Positions 16,501-20,014 of a stretch of 20,014 nt of DNA are shown one piece after another. Source of the stretch: an uncultured Bacteroidales bacterium (GTDB lineage: Bacteria; Bacteroidota; Bacteroidia; Bacteroidales; UBA932); the NCBI GenBank assembly GCA_934725285.1, contig CAKVBK010000032.1:1-20014 (forward strand). Reading direction: 5' to 3'. The notes below the pieces were generated by a model that worked only from the letters and a program-made list of their open reading frames with translations, did not search any database and was not told the DNA's origin. Both the position numbers and the translations under genes were made by a program. The stretch's first letter is position 1; every line of letters begins with the position of its first letter.

Positions 16501-18456
16501 ATGAAAAGAATCTTGATATTATCGATCGCTTTTGCGGGTCTGCTCTCGTGCTCATCTCATGAAGACGGGGCGGTCCGGAATGTCCCTTTCACTGAAGTTA
16601 AGGTCACAGGTGGATTCTGGCAGCCAAGAATGGAGACGGAACTGGACGTGACAGTCCCATTCTCTGTGGAACACTGCGCTCCCGCTGTGGAACGTTTCCG
16701 TCTTTGCCGTGACTGGCTGGATGGCAAGTCTACGGAACTCCCAAAGACTCATAGGTTTATCAGTTCTGACATGTACAAGGTGATGGAGGGTGTGGCCTAT
16801 GCGATCCAACTTCGCCGTGACCCAAAGCTTGAGGAGTTCATGGATTCCACGATCGCCTTGATTTCGGCATGCCAGAAGCCTGACGGCTACCTTTACATCT
16901 CGCACATCTGCGGCAATCCGGATGTCAATGTGATGGGCGAGCATCCATATTCCTATGTCATCCACAGTCATGAACTGTACAACATGGGGCATCTTTACGA
17001 GGCTGCCGTCGCCTATTATCAAGCCACAGGCAAGAGGCGACTGCTGGATGTGGCCATAAAGAACGCAAAACACATCAACCGTGTTTTCTTCGAGGGAGAC
17101 CCGAACTACAATGACGGAAAACCGATCAATCAGGCTCCGGGACATGAGGAGATCGAGCTGGCGCTCTGCAAACTGTACAAGGTGACGGGAGACAGGCTTT
17201 ACCTGGACATGGCGAAGAAGTTTCTGGACATAAGAGGGGTCACATTCATTCCTGACGGCGAAGGTGTGAACTCTCCGACCTATGCCCAGCAGCACCAACC
17301 GGTCGCCAGCCAGAGAGAGGCTGTGGGGCATTGCGTCAGGGCTATTTATCTCTACACCGGAATGGCTCAGGTTGACGCGCTGGCGAGGATTGATGAATAC
17401 AAGCCCGCTCTTGACACCATCTGGGAGGATCTGGTCTCCACCAAGATGCACATCACAGGCGGTCTCGGGGCGGACAGAAGAATCGAGGGATTCGGCTCCG
17501 CTTATGACCTGCCGAACAAATTCGCTTACAATGAGACTTGCGCTGCGGTCTCCAATGTGTTCTTCAACATGGGAATGTTCCTGGCCGAGAAGGATGCCAA
17601 GTACCTTGATGTCGCGGAACTCTCGTTGTTCAACAATGCTTTGGCAGGAATAAGCCTGAGCGGCGACCGGTTCTTCTACGTCAATCCTCTTGAGGTAGAC
17701 GCGGATGAGTCTTCCGTGAACCGTTCGGAGTGGTTTGGCTGCGCATGCTGCCCGCCAAACATCTCCAGGCTGATCCTTCAGGTCCCGGGGTACATGTATG
17801 CCTGCTCTGACAATGACATCTATGTGACCATCTATGCGTCTAACGAGACCAACATAAGTCTTGGAAAGTGTGATGTCGGACTTGTCCAGACCACAGAGTA
17901 CCCGTACGACGGGAGGGTACGTCTGACTGTCAGTCCTGACAAGCCGAAGAAATTCGCTGTAAGGCTCAGGATTCCGAAGTGGAGTACCTCCGGGTCTTTC
18001 GCCCCGGGTGATCTTTACACTTATGTCGATGGCAAGCAGGGAAAGATCTCAGTCATGGTCAACGGGAATCCGGTCGATTACAGGATGGAGAAAGGCTTTG
18101 CGGTCATAGACCGGAAATGGAGTGCGGGGGATGTGGTTGACCTTGACCTCGGCATTCAGCCACGTCTGGTAAAGGCTGACGACAGGGTTGCGGAGGACAA
18201 AGGCTGCGTGGCCGTCGTGCGTGGTCCGGTTGTCTATTGTGCCGAGAACGTCGGCAACCGTGAGAAACCTCAGGACATGACTGTCAGCACGGATTCTGTC
18301 TTTGGCACGGAATGCATCTCCGGCGGAATTCTGGACGGCATCGTTTCCTTGGTCTATGGAAATGAAACAGACGGGCGGATAAGTCTTATCCCGTATTACA
18401 GTTGGGATAACCGCGGCGACAAGACCTCGATGAGAGTCTGGCTCAAGACAAAGTAA
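16501..18456 (+). CDS. GH127 family beta-L-arabinofuranosidase-like lipoprotein
   Basis: A 651-residue lipoprotein (signal ending GLLSC, Cys17) matching canonical GH127 along its length. It keeps VTGGFWQPR near the start, HSHELYNMGHLYEAAVAYY (about 155-173), SQREAVGHCVRA (His277) and TGGLGADRRIEGFG with Glu329 as predicted acid/base. It also has FAYNETC with Glu345 and Cys347, FFYVNPLEV, and GCACCPPNISRL with Cys416-Cys417. The Glu329-Glu345 gap is 16 residues, exactly that between Glu322 and Glu338 of HypBA1, so the zinc-thiolate active site should be intact. HypBA1 releases L-arabinose from beta-1,2-linked arabinofuranosyl disaccharide, which supports a similar activity here. A C-terminal beta-sandwich follows (AVRLRIPKW, VVRGPVVYCAE). 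I chose ATG 16501, which begins the lipoprotein signal; a GTG at 16486 overlaps the previous stop and would spoil it. It ends the enzyme series. Confidence 0.93.
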   Translation: MKRILILSIAFAGLLSCSSHEDGAVRNVPFTEVKVTGGFWQPRMETELDVTVPFSVEHCAPAVERFRLCRDWLDGKSTELPKTHRFISSDMYKVMEGVAYAIQLRRDPKLEEFMDSTIALISACQKPDGYLYISHICGNPDVNVMGEHPYSYVIHSHELYNMGHLYEAAVAYYQATGKRRLLDVAIKNAKHINRVFFEGDPNYNDGKPINQAPGHEEIELALCKLYKVTGDRLYLDMAKKFLDIRGVTFIPDGEGVNSPTYAQQHQPVASQREAVGHCVRAIYLYTGMAQVDALARIDEYKPALDTIWEDLVSTKMHITGGLGADRRIEGFGSAYDLPNKFAYNETCAAVSNVFFNMGMFLAEKDAKYLDVAELSLFNNALAGISLSGDRFFYVNPLEVDADESSVNRSEWFGCACCPPNISRLILQVPGYMYACSDNDIYVTIYASNETNISLGKCDVGLVQTTEYPYDGRVRLTVSPDKPKKFAVRLRIPKWSTSGSFAPGDLYTYVDGKQGKISVMVNGNPVDYRMEKGFAVIDRKWSAGDVVDLDLGIQPRLVKADDRVAEDKGCVAVVRGPVVYCAENVGNREKPQDMTVSTDSVFGTECISGGILDGIVSLVYGNETDGRISLIPYYSWDNRGDKTSMRVWLKTK

Positions 18457-18500
18457 GATGGATCAATCCTGAAAGTATGTGTCTGGTCGCTTATTTGTTT

Positions 18501-18525
18501 GGTCGCTGAGCCAGTCGAAGCGACC
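18501..18525. repeat. REP-like palindrome
   Basis: GGTCGCT (18501-18507) pairs with AGCGACC (18519-18525) over seven bases around the loop GAGCCAGTCGA. An additional GGTCGC lies just upstream at 18485-18490. The core CTGAG...AGTCGAAG resembles short 'CTGAGCGAAGTCGAAG'-type palindromes that I recall as dispersed in many bacterial genomes, so this may be one copy of a genomic repeat family. Only one copy is visible in the window. Confidence 0.45.
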
Positions 18526-18575
18526 GACCTCTCTCTCAGGCGGAAGTCGTTTTGAGTCTATAATATAAGCGTGAT

Positions 18576-18609
18576 GAAACGGGGATGGCCATTTGGCCAT
18601 CCCCGTTTT
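18576..18609. terminator. Near-perfect hairpin terminator at end of enzyme operon
   Basis: AACGGGGATGGCC (18578-18590) and GGCCATCCCCGTT (18595-18607) pair perfectly over 13 bases around the loop ATTT. One A-T and a G-T pair extend the stem outward, and the 3' arm runs into four Ts (18606-18609). AAA on the other side (18577-18579) is short but could give weak function on the opposite strand. It lies 119 bases after the GH127 stop and marks the right edge of the PUL. Confidence 0.85.
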
Positions 18610-18765
18610 CCTTATGGCTGCATTGCCGTCCCCAATGGGTGGTGGTGCATAAAAGGTCCGGAAGTGTGACTTGTCCATGTTGCCTATGTTTTATGTTTTG
18701 ACTATTAGTGTGTTGGAATATTATTATGTCCACTGTCAGCCCATCTTATGCTGTAAAATCCACCG

Positions 18766-18773
18766 TAACTTTG
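18766..18773 (+). promoter_or_regulatory. Candidate -7 promoter box for the TonB-dependent receptor gene
   Basis: TAACTTTG, followed by CACC, fits the Bacteroidota -7 consensus TAnnTTTG closely. It predicts a transcript start near 18780 and a leader of about 17 bases before ATG 18797. The -33 region has no clean TTTG; CTTATG at 18745-18750 is a poor match at short spacing. Confidence 0.55.
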
Positions 18774-18796
18774 CACCGCGAAAAGTGAAAACGAAG

Positions 18797-20014
18797 ATGA
18801 CAAGATTTAGATTACTTGCGATTGCCATTGTGGCGATCCTTCGCGGAATCGATGCGGACGCTGCCAGACAGAACGCAGCGGAGATCAGGGGTACAGTGTG
18901 TGACAAGAACACCGGTGGGCCGCTTGGCTGGGCGACTGTCGCCCTCATGAAGGCTGACAGCACGTTGGTTTCTGGTACTACTTGTGATGATAAAGGAACA
19001 TATTCCCTTCAGGCCACCCCTGGAGAGTACATCCTTAAGGCTTCCCTTATCGGCTATTCGGATTTCAGCAAGACCGTGACTGTCGTTCCAGGCCATAATG
19101 AAATGGACCCTTTGAATATGTCCGAGGACACTCAGATGCTTTCCGGGGCGACTGTCACCGAGCGTGTGAAACTGGTCGAGATGAAGATTGACAAGCTGGT
19201 GATGAATGTCTCGCAAAGCGTGTTCGCCCAAGGCAGTAACGCTCTGGAACTCATCAAGAAGGCTCCGGGCGTGATGATCGACAAGGACGGCAAGGTGACG
19301 CTGAACGGCAAGTCTGTCCAGATCTGGATCGACGGACGTCCGTCCTATCTTGACAGAAAAGGGCTTGAGGCTCTGCTTAGATCGACTTCCGGCTCGTCCA
19401 TCGAGAAGTTTGAGTTGATGGAGCATCCGTCCGCCAAATATGACGCCGAGGGGCAGGGCGGAATCCACGACCTGGAACGAGGACATGAGCCGTCAGACCA
19501 ACGGAAACCTTAACTTTACCCACATCTTTGACGAGGCGACGAACTCTGAGCTCACATTGAATGTGGACTACTATCACAACGCCAACACGACAGCGAACGA
19601 CCAGAAGACATTTACCCGTTCACTGGTCGCGTCGGAATGGGTCCCTTCCACAAGGCTTGTGGACTCTGACAACAAGGTGAACATCTGGTCCGCCAAGGCT
19701 GACTATGAGGCTGCCGTGTTCAATTTCGCCAGGCTGGAGGCCGGTGCGAAGTGGGCGTTGTCCAAAACGGCCAACACGACCTCAAGGGCGGAGACCGGCC
19801 CGTCCGCCGTCAACACCGGCACGAGGTTCAAATACCGTGAGAACGTCGGTGCCGCCTATTTCTCTCTCGCAGCTCAGTTCGGCCCCAAATGGTCAGCCAA
19901 GGCGGGATTGAGGGGTGAATATACCAACTCTCTCGGAGATTGGATCACCGCAGGAGACCAAAGCAAGCGCAGCTACTTCGACTTGTTCCCGACCGCTTTC
20001 GTCGGATTCAATCC
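18797..20014 (+). pseudogene. TonB-dependent receptor-like barrel protein, internally deleted and frameshifted
   Basis: The first frame, from ATG 18797, has a signal-like N-terminus. A carboxypeptidase-regulatory-like domain follows (about 28-110; IRGTVCDKNTGGPLGWATV, GYSDFSKTV), then a plug-like domain (about 115-223; LELIKKAPGVMIDKDGKVTL, NGKSVQIWIDGRPSYL, MEHPSAKYDAEGQGGI). Intact family members continue from GGI directly into IxN-type barrel sequence. Here the frame changes to HDLERGHEPSDQ and stops at 19513. From 19470 a frame shifted by one base stays open to the window end and encodes clear barrel sequence (TWNEDMSRQTNGNLNF, THIFDEATNSELTLNVDYYH, AKAGLRGEYTNS). In the family, a THxFDE-type strand normally lies well inside the barrel, so about 150-250 residues seem to be missing at the join. 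The product is probably non-functional unless the join is an assembly error. The 3' end is outside the window. This belongs to the outer-membrane beta-barrel (non-SusC) TonB-dependent receptor family. Confidence 0.8.

Larger units (their letters stand above)
18457..18796. other. 340-base intergenic spacer at the right end of the PUL
   Basis: No gene is supported here. The spacer holds a REP-like palindrome (18501-18525), a strong hairpin terminator (18576-18609) and a promoter box for the next gene (18766-18773). Short frames on either strand have no signal sequence, no recognisable motif and no conserved start. The stretch 18611-18765 is A/T-richer than the genes and shows no structure that I can defend. 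Confidence 0.75.

Noticed and set aside
16552..17451. 299-codon open frame on the minus strand, opposite the second GH127 gene
   Set aside because: Same reasons: the + strand carries the catalytic motifs, and the antisense product has no recognisable features.
18671..18796. Upstream ATG for the broken receptor gene
   Set aside because: It would place the start before the TAACTTTG promoter box and 42 residues before the natural N-terminus at 18797.
1..20014. tRNA or rRNA genes, CRISPR arrays, insertion sequences, integrase or phage genes
   Set aside because: I looked for cloverleaf ends, regular repeats, transposase motifs and terminal inverted repeats and saw none.

Overview
The window comes from a Bacteroidota genome, most likely a Bacteroidales. 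The evidence is a SusC/SusD outer-membrane pair, a one-protein hybrid two-component regulator, several lipoprotein signals typical of the phylum, start codons with A/T-rich leaders instead of Shine-Dalgarno sites, and TAnnTTTG promoter boxes. Base composition looks moderately GC-rich for the phylum by eye, so a gut or rumen Bacteroidales other than classical Bacteroides is plausible, but I cannot name a genus. All genes I support lie on the + strand.

Layout: (1) 1-1878 holds the 3' end of an outer-membrane beta-barrel gene, then a surface-type lipoprotein with a C-terminal PCMD domain. (2) 1903-5862 encodes a complete HTCS regulator (beta-propeller sensor, histidine kinase, receiver, AraC-type DNA-binding domain), starting only 24 bases after the PCMD gene. 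(3) After a 124-base gap with a good -7 promoter box come susC (5987-9031), susD (from 9049) and a small 137-residue lipoprotein (10611-11024). (4) A strong hairpin (11051-11093) is followed by three enzyme genes in tight series: a 1118-residue lipoprotein joining a class-I-amidotransferase/ThuA-like domain to a six-hairpin glycosidase, a DUF1680/GH127-superfamily enzyme with a Sec signal, and a canonical GH127 lipoprotein. (5) A 340-base spacer with a REP-like palindrome and a near-perfect terminator ends the locus. (6) 18797 to the window end is a different TonB-dependent receptor, which appears broken by an internal deletion and frameshift at about 19466.

Regions 2-4 form a polysaccharide utilization locus. 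The HTCS would sense an oligosaccharide in the periplasm and activate susC. SusC/SusD would import the glycan, and the three enzymes would remove terminal sugars. Both GH127-type enzymes keep the Glu/Cys/Cys-Cys zinc-cysteine active site known from beta-L-arabinofuranosidase HypBA1. The favoured target is therefore a glycan with beta-L-arabinofuranose or a related L-sugar (extensin-type hydroxyproline arabinosides, pectin side chains, possibly RG-II). This is inference: no endo-acting enzyme lies in the window to fix the backbone. The most interesting items are the two-domain glycosidase with no clear family, the small lipoprotein in the susE position, the divergent pair of GH127-type enzymes, and the deleted receptor.
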